Source of the DNA: Zonotrichia leucophrys gambelii
Taxonomy: Eukaryota; Chordata; Aves; Passeriformes; Passerellidae
Assembly: GCF_028769735.1 (NCBI RefSeq)
Contig: NC_088178.1
Location: forward strand, 20,534,357 to 20,598,356
DNA: 64,000 nucleotides
Reading direction: 5' to 3'
The notes beneath the pieces were generated by a model. The model saw nothing but the letters and a program-made list of their open reading frames with translations. It made no database searches and was not told where the DNA came from. Shown in pieces: positions 28,721-53,930 of the stretch. Numbering within the stretch: position 1 is the first letter of the stretch; every line of letters begins with the position of its first letter. The translations under genes and the position numbers were made by a program.

Positions 28721-30890
28721 AAAAGACTGATTTTGAGGTTGTTTCTCATTTTTTAAATAAGTTTTTGCATGTGTCGGGGACTGGGAAAAATTAGGGGGTT
28801 GGGGGAGTGTTAGTTGTGCTGAATGCGGCCCCTCGCCCCACTTTTGGCCTGCAGGTTGTCACCTTTAGGGCATCGGGGCCACCGGGTCCCACCGTGCCTC
28901 CCTTCTCCCAGGCCTGAGATGTCTTGAGGGAAGAAGGATTGAGTGCACGGGCTTGAGCACCCACTGCAAAACGAGCATCACCGGCCCCATGGCATATACT
29001 GCACTGGCTTGAAACCCTGGGGAGCAGCTCCCCATCCCCAGCTTGCTTTTGGCCTCTCACACCCCGCACAGATGCTGCTGTGGGGGGAGATGACATCATA
29101 TTTCATAACCCCCTCCTTAGCAGTTTAAGCCCACTCATGTTCATGGTGTCCTGTGGCTGCTGCTTGATGGAGTGCTTTGCTTTTGTTCTTGCTGAGTGTC
29201 ACTCCCTACTTGCCTCATGGACCAAACCAAAGGGCCCCTATAACCAGCTCTGATTTTTCCCTATTGCATCCCTCTCTGGCTGTTGAGGCACCAGCGCTCC
29301 ATGCACTGTACAGGTGTTTGGGGAGGATTTCTGGCAGGTGCTGGGGGCAGGCAGGTCCCTGTGTCATGGGCTGTGTGGGGTGACAAGGCACTGCTCCGGG
29401 GGAAGGTCTGAGCAATAACAGCAAAGCCAGTTTTTCTTCAGAGAGCTACTTTGTAGAAAGAAAACTGGATGTGGGGATGTGCTGCTGACACATGCCAGGA
29501 CCTCCCTATCCACAGGGGTGCTGCTGTGCATCCTGCAAAGGGAGGGTAGGCATGGTTGGGCCATTGGGCTCAGAGCTTTTTCCAGCACCTCTCTGCCTGT
29601 GGTGGGTTCCAGGGTCTGCCTGCCAGGGTCTGTCTGCCTGAGACTGAGAGGGGACACCCCAGAGCAGGGTTGGGCGAAGGATCCTCCTTCACACATCAGC
29701 TCCGATCCCCGTACCCATCCAGTGTGGCCATCAGTGCCCTGTGGCTCCCTGGAGAGCCCCTCTGGACAGGGTTGAGAGCTGCCAGTGACCGGTTGCCAGC
29801 ACTGTTGGGTGCTACCAGCCCTCCTGCTGGGGGTCCCGCTGCAGACCCCCGGCCACCAGGTCTCCCCCAGGGACCAGGCAGCAGCTCTGGCCTGTCCGAG
29901 ATCCTCAGGGCTTTGTGAACCCCGATGCCTGTCCCTTGAGATTGCTTTGCTGTGTCCAGCAGCTTCCCTAAAAGCAGGGAGTAGCAGGGCAGGGCTCAGG
30001 GCAGGAGCTGGGGTGCATGGCTGTGCTGTGGCAGGGCTGGGAAAGGCCGCATGGTTTGACTTCTCTGGGGCTCTCCAGTGACTCTTCCAGCTGGCTTCCC
30101 AGCAGGGCTCTGGCCCAGCTCCAGGCATCATGTGGGAGATAAGGGGACCCTGACTTCCAGCAGTCCAGCGTCCCAGGAGGCCTCACCGTCAGGAGGAGGG
30201 GAGAGGATCTGCACCGCTGGCTGAGTGCCAGACCCCCCTGGATGTGGCAGGGAGCACTGACTCGGGGGGCTGGGATGTTCTTGGCTTGGCTCAGCCTGGC
30301 ATGACTTTCATTGCCACCCTGTTTTGGTGCTGCTGCTGGGGTGTTGTTCTGTGGGGAGGGAGCAGGATGGGGAACAGGGAAGTGGGGTGCCTCAGAGAGG
30401 GGCGGCAGGTGGGGGCACCTGTGGTGCTCTTGTGACATCCCAGACTGTTGTTGGAGAGTGAAGCCTTCGTCAAGGGCTCAACCCCCGTGGACGCTGTTTG
30501 TGGCATGTCTGGAAGTGTCTGCATGCTCTCTCTGGGTGGGAAAAAGGGAAGGGGAGTGGATCTGTCCTGTTCTGGTCTTGGCCTAGGAAGGCAAGGAGGT
30601 GATTTGCTATGTGTGGCTGAGGACCTCTCATATCTTCATAGTTGTGCCTTCAGAGCAGGGATCCAGGTGCAGCATTCCCCCTGGGGTGCTCTCTGGCATT
30701 CCAGCCTGCAAGCCCTTCACATCTGCATCAGGCCTATGCTGCTCCTACTATCCCAGTGTCATTTGGGCCGGGCTGGGGGCTCATGCTCGTGGTGTCCTGA
30801 GCGTGAGATGTCTTGGCAGGATCAGGACCGTGGCTGGAGCCGCCCCCCTGCCCCACCAAGCGCACATGTCCGCCTGCCCGTGCCCAGAAG

Positions 30891-33800
30891 ATGACCAGGC
30901 TGCTCTTGGGGGTGACCCTGGAAAGGATTTGCAAGGCCGTGCTGCTGCTCTGCCTGCTCCACTTCGTCATCATCATGATCCTCTATTTTGACGTCTATGC
31001 GCAGCACCTGGACTTTTTCAGTCGTTTCAACGCCAGGAACGCCTCGCGCGCTCACCCCTTCTCCAACTCGTCCCGCCCCAACGGCACCGTTCCCAGCTAC
31101 GGGCCAGCCGGTGCTGAGGCCCCATCCCCCAGCACCAAGCCCAGCACCAACCAGTCTGCCACTGAGAAGCCCTTGCAGCCCTGCCAGGAGACACCTCCTG
31201 GTTTAGGTGAGACATGCTGGGTGAGCATTGGGGGTGAATTTGGGCTCTGACTCTGAACATGGGGCTAAGGTGGGTGCTCATGGCTGACATCCTTATCCCA
31301 TGGGCCCTGGGTATGGCTTTCCCATGAAATAGTAGAGAAACCCCAGCCTGGAAGTGTATCAGGACAGCTGGTTTCAGGTTTTGTTAGCCCACTCTCTCTG
31401 CCCTGTTTTAGGAAATGTTCTGAGCACTCTCTGCCCTCAGCAGTGTCGGTCCCCCCTGCAGGTCCCCCTCGCTGTTTGCTTTGCCGCTCTGGGCAGGAGC
31501 GGCAGGTGACCATGACCCTGACCATGTCCTGTCCTGTGGGCATTGCCCGGCCCTCCCTCTCACAGTTGGGCGCCTGCTCATCGAGTTCAGCTCTCCCATG
31601 AGCATGGAGCGAGTGCAGCGGGAGAACCCTGATGTGCGCCAGGGTGGCAAGTACACCCCCCCAGACTGCCTGCCCCGGCAGAAGGTGGCCATCCTCATCC
31701 CCTTCCGGCACCGCGAGCACCACCTCAAGTACTGGCTGCACTACCTGCACCCCATCCTGCGCCGGCAGAAGGTGGCTTACGGTATCTACATCATCAACCA
31801 GGTGAGGGGGCCGGGGCAAGGGGTGGCAGGGCTGGGGTGGGCAAGCAGGCATTGCTGAGCTTTGCCCTGCAGTTCGGTGAAGACACCTTCAACCGGGCCA
31901 AGCTGCTCAACGTGGGATTCATGGAGGCGCTCAAGGACGACGAGGAGTATGACTGCTTCATTTTCAGCGACGTGGATCTCATCCCCATGGACGATCGCAA
32001 CCTCTATCGCTGCTACGAGCAGCCACGGCACTTTGCTGTTGGCATGGACAAGTTTGGGTTCAGGTGGGTGCCCTGGGGTGCTGGGGTGTTTCTGCACAGG
32101 CAGGGCTGGAATATCTCTCTGGGATGACATCAGGGCAGCCACCCTTGATTACCACCTGGGGCAGGCATGAGGTCAATGGCTCAAATTGCTGACCTGAGAT
32201 GGCAGAGACCTGAGATGACAGAACCATGGGTAGGAGGGTGACACAGGGAAGGGTTGGTACTTGTACTTGGGATCCCCATGGTGCTCGCCTCCATGTTTGC
32301 CTGTTCCTTGGGCTGACCCATTTGCTGTCAACCTGCAGGCTGCCCTATGCCGGCTACTTTGGCGGTGTCTCTGGGCTGAGCAAGTCCCAGTTCCTGAAGA
32401 TCAATGGCTTTCCCAATGAGTACTGGGGCTGGGGAGGAGAGGACGATGACATCTTTAATCGGTAGGTGCCCAGCCCCTCGCTAGCACTGACTGGTTGGGG
32501 TGTACCAGGCTCCCCATGGAGCACTGAATTAGCACCCTTACAGCACCGGTGTTTCCAGTTTTGTGGGGGATGTACATGGGCTGTGCCACATGTCAGGGAG
32601 GGATTTAATTACACTCTGGCTTTGGGCTTGTGACCATCATGGGCAGAACTGGCCTTTCCCAGGGTGCTGGGGGACTGCAGGACACTCCTCTGCCTCTCTT
32701 ATGGCTGAAGCCTGCAGTGTGGTGTGCCTGTGGGCTCTGCTCTATACAGGGGCTGGGATGCTAGACTTGGATGTGTCTAGGGCTGAGATTAAAAACTTGG
32801 AAACATTTCAGTGGTGGCCGTGCAGCAACCACACAGTGATTCCTGCCAGCAGCCGGCAGGCAGCAGTACAGCTGCAAGCTGAACAAAGCCCAGTCTCCCC
32901 ACACCCTGTGTTGGGTGCCAGAGCTGGACAATGGCCACCTCACCTCCCATGGGTTCCCCATGGTGCTGCCCAGGGAAGCATTGTGCAGCCAGTGGGGTGT
33001 AAACAGCCTGTAGTGGCCAGACTAGCAAGGCACCCTTGTGGGAGCCCTGGACACATGGCACAGTTGTTATTTCCACACAAGGTGGGCTCAGGGTGGGGGA
33101 CAAGAAGTGTGTGGAGCTCTGGAAGAGCTTCAGGCGCCCCTTGATCTCAGGGGAGGGCTCCAAGGGACTGGCTAGGCAGTGGCATTCAGGGAATGTAAAG
33201 GGCAGGGGCCGCAGGGAGGGAGGGATAGCTGCGCATGGATGGCTGCCTGTGTCTGACACAGGCTGAATGCAGCTGCTCGTTCCTCGATGGGAGTGGTGCT
33301 TTGGGCACACTGCCATGGGGCATTGTGGCACCCTAGGTCATGACACTGGCCTGGGAGGGGCCTGGCTTTGCTTATCTTGGCTTGGCACAGCTTTGTTTAA
33401 CCAGGGACAGGTTTATTTTGCCTGAGGTCTGACCCTGGAGGTCTCTGGGCTGGGGAATGTCCCACCCTGGTGCCCACACACTGATCCCACCCTTCTCCTG
33501 GCCCCCAGCATATCCCTGAATGGCATGAAGGTGTCGAGGCCCGACATCCGCATTGGGAGGTACCGCATGATTAAGCATGAGCGCGACAAACACAATGAGC
33601 CCAACCCGCAGAGGTGAGTGAGCCGCGGGGCTGGGGCAGTTGGTACGCTGGGAGATCACTTGGCTGCTCACCCCCACAGAGGTCCAGCACTGCTGGCACT
33701 ACAACAAGACATCCTTCCATCCTCATCCTGCTGCTCTTTCTGCCAGATTCACCAAGATCCAGAACACCAAAATGACGATGAAGCGGGACGGGATCAGCTC

Positions 33801-33897
33801 GCTGCAGTACCGGCTGGTGGAGATCTCCCGCCAGCCCATGTACACCAACATCACGGTGGAGATCGGCAGGCCCCCGCCCCGCCTGGCCCGCGGCTAG
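30891..33897 (+). CDS. B4GALT2: Beta-1,4-galactosyltransferase 2
   Basis: This is a Golgi type II membrane enzyme that transfers galactose from UDP-galactose to terminal N-acetylglucosamine. Six coding exons: 30891-31206, 31566-31801, 31873-32063, 32339-32461, 33509-33613 and 33747-33897 (TAG). They give 373 residues, close to human 372. A short cytosolic tail is followed by a membrane anchor at about residues 15-35 and a stem with sequons at N50, N59, N64 and N87. The catalytic domain has PFRHREHH, the metal-binding FSDVD (D217-D219), and WGWGGEDDD at 277-285. M309 and H312 in RMIKH have the same spacing from D219 as the Mn ligands of B4GALT1. The exon probably begins at 30820, so a farther in-frame ATG at 30813 would be intronic. 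It ends RPPPRLARG. Confidence 0.96.
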
Positions 33898-35019
33898 TGC
33901 TCCTGTCACTGCGAGCCCTGTGCCTGGGGCTGGCTGGGCATGGCGTCTTTTGCCCCAGCTCGAGAGCCAGGACTGGACAGGGATGTTTTCTCCCCACTCT
34001 GCTGCCTTCTGGAGACGGCTGCCCCCCAGCCGGCCCTTTGGTCCCTAGGATTTCTCTGTCTCCCCCATCCCCACGAGTGTGTTTGCAGGACCGCAGCCCC
34101 ATACGTGGTGTGTTGGTGGATGAGCCCAGCTGCCCTGCAAGCAGCTCCTGGCACAGAGGGAGGGGGCAACCCCAGGCCTGGCAAGGAGCCCCCAGTCCAT
34201 GCCAGCTCCTGCCTGCACCCTGGGTGGGGAGGGTGAAATCCCACTGCTCTGTGAGAGCTGGAGGGTCCCCACCAGCGCTGTGAGAAGTGGGGTGCAGGCT
34301 TCCCCCTTTACAAGCGCTGGAGCCACTGCTGCCCCAGCTGGGGATGGGAGCAGCCTGGGGCCCCCAGGCAGACAGGATCAGGGCGAGGTTGCTGCCCTAG
34401 CCAGGCACTGCTCCTGCTGCTGGGCACACAGACGTGGCTTGCTGTCTTCCTCTGCTTTAGTCTGGTGCTTAGAGCCGGGCCCTGTCTCAGCTCTGCCAAA
34501 CAGAGACCTCTGATTAGTGAATGCCCCTTGCTGTGCCTCAGTTTCCCCAGGGCTGGGGGGATGGCAGCTGTATCCCATCCCCCTTCCCCAAAGGCAGGTG
34601 CTGTGTGTGTGTGCAGCCCCTGCCTGCGCCTGCCCTCACCCCTTTGGTGGGGGAAATAGGGCTGATTTGAACCCCCCAGGGCCTCTTGGTGGGGGCTGGT
34701 GCAGCCCCCCTCTAGCAGGGAGGGAATCTTCTCCTTGAGGTCTCCCCTTGTCTGCCTTCCCGCTTCCAGGTCAGGGGCAGGGGGCTGCAGGCAGGAGAGG
34801 CCGGGACCATGCAGGGCAGGAGCCCTGTGCCCCCCCATGGGACTGGGAGCCCCAGCACCCCTGATGCTCCATGGGGGGCTGGGAGCAGTGGGGTTGGGAG
34901 CAGGGCAGCTCGCCAGGGCTGGGGGGCACCGGCGACTTTTGTACATTTGAATGTCTGACCCTTTTTTCAGCGTACGTTGAATGCAGTGTTCGGTCGTAGA
35001 GACCGGGGGTTTTGTATTT

Positions 35020-35025
35020 AATAAA
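35020..35025 (+). terminator. B4GALT2 polyadenylation signal (AATAAA)
   Basis: The sequence TATTTAATAAAAGTTTGAAAAG places AATAAA about 1.1 kb after the stop, with a GT-rich stretch just downstream near 35047-35060. Confidence 0.85.
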
Positions 35026-35600
35026 AGTTTGAAAAGTTGGCAGGCTTTGTGGGGGTGGGAGAAAACACCATCTGATGAGGAAGTGGGATTGTGGAGTACA
35101 GAGGGGAAGTCCTGTCTGCTGCCTCCAGCTGCTGGCTGGAAGGCAGAGCCCCTGAGTCACCCCCTCCAGCCCTTGGGGGATCCCCCAGCTCACTCAGCAA
35201 TGCAGGGAGGCCTAACAAGGTGCCGATGTGGGGCAAAGTGTACAGGGCAAAGCCAGCTGCCCTCACTGTGCCATAGGAGAGGATATTTGCTGCCCTCCTG
35301 TCCGTTTGGGGACAATGCTTTCCTCCAGCAGGGATAAGCCCATGCTCCATCCTGTGTCTTACCTCCAGCTGGTTTTGTACGTCCAGGTAGGGCAAAGGAG
35401 AATGCCCCAGGACCTAGCTGGCTGTTGAGTGCCAATACCTGGCATCAGAGAGGAAAGCTCCACCCATTAAGTGTGGTCCCCCACTCTTCAACCCCTCCCT
35501 CCCCTCAATATAGTTCCCAAAGAAGGGCACAGCAGGACACAACTTCAGGAATATAAATCTCATTAAAATCTAGGATACTTTAGAACTCTACACCAGGAGA

Positions 35601-35656
35601 GACACTGGCACAGGCAGCGCTGCCCAGGGACACTGGCACAGGCGGCGCTGCCCAGG
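35601..35656. repeat. 28-bp tandem duplication, two copies
   Basis: GACACTGGCACAGGC followed by A or G and then GCGCTGCCCAGG occurs twice in direct tandem with one mismatch. It lies near the presumed end of the SLC6A9 transcript. Confidence 0.9.
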
Positions 35657-37147
35657 GACGCGCGCGTTATTGCTAACAATTAGAGGTGAAGAGTAGCGGC
35701 GTGACTCGAGGGGCAGGGCACGGGCACCATGCGGGAACCTGCGCCCCTCGCCGCGGCACGACGGGGGGCTCGGGACGGGGAGCTGGAACATCCTGCTGGG
35801 GCTCGCCGCCCGCTGCCTCCCGCCACCGTGCCAAGCTGTGCCGTGTCCCTGTGCCAGCCTCGGGGCTGCAACATAGGGAGCACAGGGCGCTGGCTGGGAG
35901 GGGAGCAAGCGGGGTAGGAAGGGTCTCATCCCATCCCCCCCAAATCAAGAGCTCCAAGCCCTTTGGCTGGAGCTGGAAGACAGATTTAAAACCGCCCCGG
36001 CCTTTGCCAGTGCATCCTGTTCCACTAATACTGACTGGGGACTGAGCATCCCCAGATGGCTCGGAGCGAGTGGGCTGGTGCAGCCCTTCGTGTCTCCGCT
36101 GGTACCTCTTGCTAAGCAGCAGCTGGGGGAGGCTGGTCCATCCTGCTCCCCCTTAGCACCGTGGAGGGTCCTCCCCTGCCAGTGCTGGGGCTGCCAGGGA
36201 GAGCTGGACCTCATCCCTGTCTGGTGACCCCCCGGCCAGGCTTTAGTACTCCCCCAGCCTCCTGCCCCACTGTGGGGCAGGCAGCAGCACTGGGCTGTGC
36301 CCACGCTGCTTGTGGCTGTGCCCAGCTTTGTAGGCGATGCCTAGCCACCCAGAAGGGCACCCACAGACCCCAGTGGGGCCACAGGGTGGAGGGGTGCATG
36401 GAGGGGAGCATCCCAGCTCACTGCCTGCACAGCCCCGGCGTACTGTGCATATGTGCGTGCCCACATACGCCACATCTGTGCCCATGCTGTGTCTGTGAGG
36501 GACACACGTGTACGTACACACGTGTGCTCTAAGTGCTTGTGTCTTGTGCCATCAGATCCCCCTGCCGGTGCAAGCAGCATGCTTGCCCCCATCTCCCTGT
36601 GCTGGCCTCGTGCCTGGCAGCAGCCCTGGGTGTGACTACCCAGGAGGCTCTGAGCCACAGTGGGTGTGCACCCAGGCTGGGGGTCCCTGCAGTGCCCACC
36701 CCTCCCATGATGGCCTTGTGCACACACAGGCCACAGGCAATACTGGCATGCCCAACCTTGGTCCCACCCCATGGGAAGGTCAGGAGGGTGCCCCATGGCA
36801 GGGCAGGCTGCCTGGCTTAGGGAAGGGGGGGTGGGAGCCTGGAAGCATCCCACCCCCCCATCCTGTGCATACCCCCAGGTCAAGGCTCCTGCAAAGTGCC
36901 TCTGGCTCCCAGCCCTCCCGGGGCTGCGCCCCCTCCTCTCTTGTCCCAGCGTCGAGCACAAAGGTTACCGTAAACACGAGGGTTAACAAACGCCACGGGG
37001 GGCAGGGGCGGGAGGGGTTAACCGGCAGTAGGTGGGGGGGTCTCGGGGATGGGTGCTGAGAGCCCCCGTGGTCCGGTGCGCCCGGAGCCAGGCTCCGCCA
37101 GCGGAAGGTGCAAGAGGGGTTAGAGGGGGTGCGGGGATTGTGGGGGG

Positions 37148-50225
<13,078 letters not shown>

Positions 50226-50255
<30 letters not shown>

Positions 50256-50369
50256 TCCTGGAGGCTGGAGCACGGTGCTGGTCCCGTGCAGGGTCCCGTG
50301 CCTGCCTGCTCTCTGTCACGCTGGCTGCGGCACCAGCACTAGTGTCCTTCAATCCACCGGCAGAGCGAG
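50226..50369 (-). CDS. SLC6A9: SLC6A9 exon carrying the GlyT1a-type start
   Basis: The minus strand shows a strong polypyrimidine tract and CAG acceptor (exon start 50369), 114 nt of 5' UTR, then ATG at 50255 with A/G-rich Kozak context (AGGAATGG). Ten codons, MADKCSEGLL, follow to donor GTAAGT at 50225. Human GlyT1a begins MVGKGAKGML, the same length and phase with M, K, G and L in the same places. Because it has an acceptor, this exon needs a farther upstream untranslated exon. Confidence 0.78.
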
Positions 50370-51949
50370 CTGGGTAGAGGGGAGAAGACACCAAGAGAGA
50401 TGTGACTGGTGGGGCGGGCACATCCCCATCCCAGGCCTCCCCCTCCCTCCAGGAACCAGGGGGCTGTGCCAGGCAGGTCGCTCCCCTCTACCTTCCCGCT
50501 GGGTAGCAGGACTCCTGGCGGAGGACGCGGTGCCTGGGGCAGGGTGGGCTGGCGGCGGGGTCTCCTTCTGCTGGCTCCCAGCCCCTGCAGCGTCTCTGAA
50601 CCCCCTGGCACCCACACGAGCAGCGGCTCTCAGGTGTTTCCCAAGAAGCAGTTAAAGATTTACCCGGTGTGGACAGACGACCTTGCGGACAGCTGGCTGC
50701 TGGCCCCCCGGCAGGTGGGCGTCAGGGGCCGCGGGCAGGAGCGGGGGCCCCTTGAGCTCTCCCCCAGCGAGAGATGAAGCTGAAGTGGCTGCAGCACACG
50801 ACAGCGCCGGGACTGGGCGCAGAGCGGGGCCAGGCAGGGCTCAGCTGCCGCGCAGGACACAGATGGGAAACGATTGCCTTCTGCCCCGGTGCATCGCATG
50901 CACGTGCAGCGCAGGGGGGCCGAGCCGCTGGGCTCTGCCGGGTGCCAGGTGCTGCTGGACAGTGCACGGGCACGGGCATCTGTCTCCCTGGCCCTCACCC
51001 CGCCCCAGCCTGGGGCTGCTGGAGGCCCCAGGGGAACACTGAGGCCTGACCTCACTGGAAGGGACAGACGCTCTTGCAAAACACCGGTTTGATTGTCTGT
51101 GCAACAAGCGCTGGTGTTTGCAGATCCCACACCAGTACTCAGTACCCTTGTTGGCTGAAGGACCCCTGACCTGCACTGAGGGTCCCCGACCACCACCAAC
51201 AGCAGTCAAACACCCCAGGGCCTATCCCCAGGTTGCCATGACTCTGAAGCAATCAGCAGAGACCTTAAGACATAAGGAAGGCGCTTGGGCAGTGTAGATA
51301 AGGGCAGGAATGCAGGGGCTGTGGCGTGAGCCCCCAGCCCCTCCAGCGCAGACAGGCTGCTGCGGGCAGATACCGCAGATGCTGCACCTCACTGACAATG
51401 CCCTCCTCGGCAGCGCCTGCATTTCCAGGGGAGCTGACATGTCATTACTGCCACAAACCGGGCTCCTCACATGGCACAGGGACCTCTCAAAGGTGGGAGG
51501 TGCAGGCTCAGTTGGCAGACCTCCTCCCCATCACACACCTACCGCCAGCCAGCCAAAAGCTGCCCTCCCTCCTGCGGCCCTGAATTCACGCCGGGAACGT
51601 GTCCTGGGAAGGGGGAGTGCCCAAGGGGCCGGACGGCTGCCACTCCCCTCGGGGTCTGCCAGGTGCTGATAAGCCTCCATGAGCACCGCAGGTGCCGCTG
51701 GCATTGGCTCCCGGCCTGACAAGGACCGAGCGGGAAGCCAGGGGTGGTGTGGCAATGGGACGGATGCAAGGATGTCCGAAGCTGCATCATCCCCTGGGAC
51801 AGCCCAGCAGGGACGAGGTTGCAAAGCACTGGTGCCACGGGGTGGCTCTCCCACATCAGCGCGATGCCGTGACAGACCAGAGGGCAGCGCAGCTCGTACC
51901 TAGAGCCGGCACGGGTGACAACACCTGGAAATGGGGACAACTGGGCACC
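50370..51949. other. SLC6A9 5' UTR intron region
   Basis: This is the presumed intron between the CpG-island exon and the GlyT1a exon. No other gene, repeat or strong motif was recognised. Confidence 0.4.
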
Positions 51950-53110
51950 CACAGGGGCTCCCGTACAGCATGTCACACCTCGGCTCGGGGACGCAGCGCA
52001 CGGCACCCAGCAGAAGGCCACGGACGTCCGACCGAAGGATGGAGCGAGCCCCCGTCCCTTCTCGCCCGGCGGAAGGGCGGCCCGGTGCACCGGTGCAGCC
52101 GCTGCCACCTGCGAGGCCATTTCTTCCGCCAGCATCCGCCGGGCCCACAGCAACCGGGCCTCCCCGGTGCCGCGGAAGGCGGGAAGCGAGCCGGCCTGTC
52201 GCCGCCATGCTCCCCTCCCGCCCCGCGGGGGCGTCTTCGGCGGCGGCCCCGCTGGCAGCGCCGGCCGCACGGCTCCCTCCCGCCGCCGCCGCCGCCGCCG
52301 CCGCCCGGTGCAGTACGGTGGCGGGGGGGCCCGGTTACATCAGCCGCCACGTGGTGGCTGCTCCGCCGCCCCGCCCCGGCACATGCCCGTGGAAAATTAC
52401 CGCCAACCCCCCCGGCCCGTCACCGAGCCGGGCCGCCCCGGTGCCCGGCGCCGTCCCCGGGAGCGGTGGCGGTGGTCCCGCACTGCGCGCCGCGCCCCCG
52501 CGCTCCGCCGGCACCGCGCCGCCGTGCCGCGAGAGCAACAGATGCGGGACCGCCCCGCATCCCGTTATCCCGCTCTTCCGCTCCCGACACCATCCTGACG
52601 GGTGGCCGCTCCCGGTGCCGCCAGCGATGTCCCCGACCCCGCCGCTCCGGAGGCCCTCGCCGCCCTCGTCCCCTTCTCATCCCTGCTCGGCAGCCAACCC
52701 ACTCCTCCTCCCGTCCCATCCCCACCGCTGCTCCGGCTGCCGGACGGGCCGGGCACCCGGTGCCGGCGGAGGTGCGCGCCCCTTACCGTGCCCATGCCGA
52801 CGCCCGGCCCCTCCCGCCGCGCCGGGTGGGCCCGCGGGGGCGCCGCTCCGCCGCGCCCAGCCCGGTGTCGGTGTCACTGCCGGTGTTCCGCCAGGCCCGG
52901 AACCGCCGCCGCCGGTGCTGCCGAGTTAATGAAAGTTTGGAGGTCGGTGGGGGCTGGCGCCGCCTCTCGCCCCCGCCGCCGTGCTCCGCCCCCCGCTTCG
53001 CCGCGCTCCCCGCGCCCCGCCTCGCAGCACCGAGCCTCGCCGCACCGGGGGCACCGCGGGCACCGCAGAGGGCGAGAGCGCACGGGGTACGGCGGGAGAA
53101 CGGGCTGCCT
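51950..53110 (-). promoter_or_regulatory. CpG island, probable SLC6A9 upstream promoter and untranslated exon
   Basis: More than 1 kb is very CpG-rich, with a (CCG)8 run at about 52281-52304. On the minus strand ATGGGCACG is followed directly by GTAAGG (donor at 52786). Joined to the exon at 50369 this ATG would read MGTLALPVD and stop, so it would be a short upstream ORF in a 5' UTR exon. No TATA box is seen. A divergent plus-strand transcript is possible. Confidence 0.5.
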
Positions 53111-53930
53111 ATGGCACACACACACGCGCGGGCACACGGGTACACGCGGCACACACGGGCGTGCTGCACGCTTGGACATGCACGGGCACTCTGCACTTGG
53201 CGCACTCGGGCACGCACATGGCATACTTGGCACACACAGCCATCGGTATCCCACAGGCATGTAGGCTTGGAGGGGCATATGCAGGCTTGCACGGGCATGT
53301 GCTGTATGTGAAGGTACATGGGAGGTATGGTCACACAGAGGCTCCCCCTGGGCACACACGCATCCCCGCACACACACATGGCTGGCACACGCGTTTTCAC
53401 ACACAGGGGAACCGCCACACACAGCGTGCACACACTGCCAGGGCACAGTGCCATGGCAACCCCGGGCAGCGGGATGGCCGCAGGCTACAGCCAAGATGTG
53501 TGAAGTCACTCTCAGTTGTGCATGTGTGTGTTGTGTGGGTGTCTTGCACACGTGCGTGTCACACAGCTGTGTGTGCATGTCCATGCTGTGCATGCTGCAG
53601 CAAGTGTGCTGCTGGCACATGTACACACATGTATGTATGCACACTTATCCCTATGTGGTTAGGGGTGTGTACACATGCAGTTGTACATGCTTACATCCAT
53701 ATGCACACACATGTCTGGTGGCATCTACATGTGTGTACAAATGTTCATGCCTGCGTTTGTGTGTCTGTGCACGTATGGGCACACATGTACACATGTATGG
53801 GTATGTGGGCACACGTGAGCATGCATGTACACAGGTGTAGGTACATGTACTGATTCACATGTACCCATAAACACATATGTGTGTGTATGTTTCCCCACAC
53901 CCATGTGCTTGTGCACACGTGTGTGCAGCC
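53105..53930. repeat. TG/CA-rich alternating purine-pyrimidine low-complexity tract
   Basis: About 800 bp is dominated by CACACG, GCATGT, TGTGTG and ACACAT words with no single clean unit. It starts at the edge of the CpG island. Such sequence can form Z-DNA and is usually polymorphic. It creates many spurious open frames. Confidence 0.75.

Larger units (their letters stand above)
33898..37147. other. Convergent 3' UTRs of B4GALT2 and SLC6A9; no CCDC24 seen
   Basis: B4GALT2 3' UTR runs from 33898 to about 35045. The remainder to 37147 is probably SLC6A9 3' UTR and spacer. I find no coding exon here. A second plus-strand ATTAAA at 35562-35567 could serve a longer B4GALT2 transcript. No canonical minus-strand poly(A) signal for SLC6A9 was found. 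Confidence 0.55.

Noticed and set aside
30813..30890. Upstream in-frame ATG for B4GALT2 (MAGSGPWLEPP...)
   Set aside because: The ATG at 30813 precedes the likely splice acceptor at 30819. The next ATG at 30891 matches the family start.
52787..52795. MGT as a third coding N-terminus of SLC6A9 spliced directly to NGAVP
   Set aside because: Phase would allow it, but the strong acceptor at 50370 makes joining to the GlyT1a exon more likely, which turns it into a short upstream ORF.
51692..53311. 539-codon plus-strand open frame across the CpG island
   Set aside because: It is proline/arginine/alanine-rich, typical of chance frames in very GC-rich DNA. Several other frames are equally open here and no domain is recognisable.
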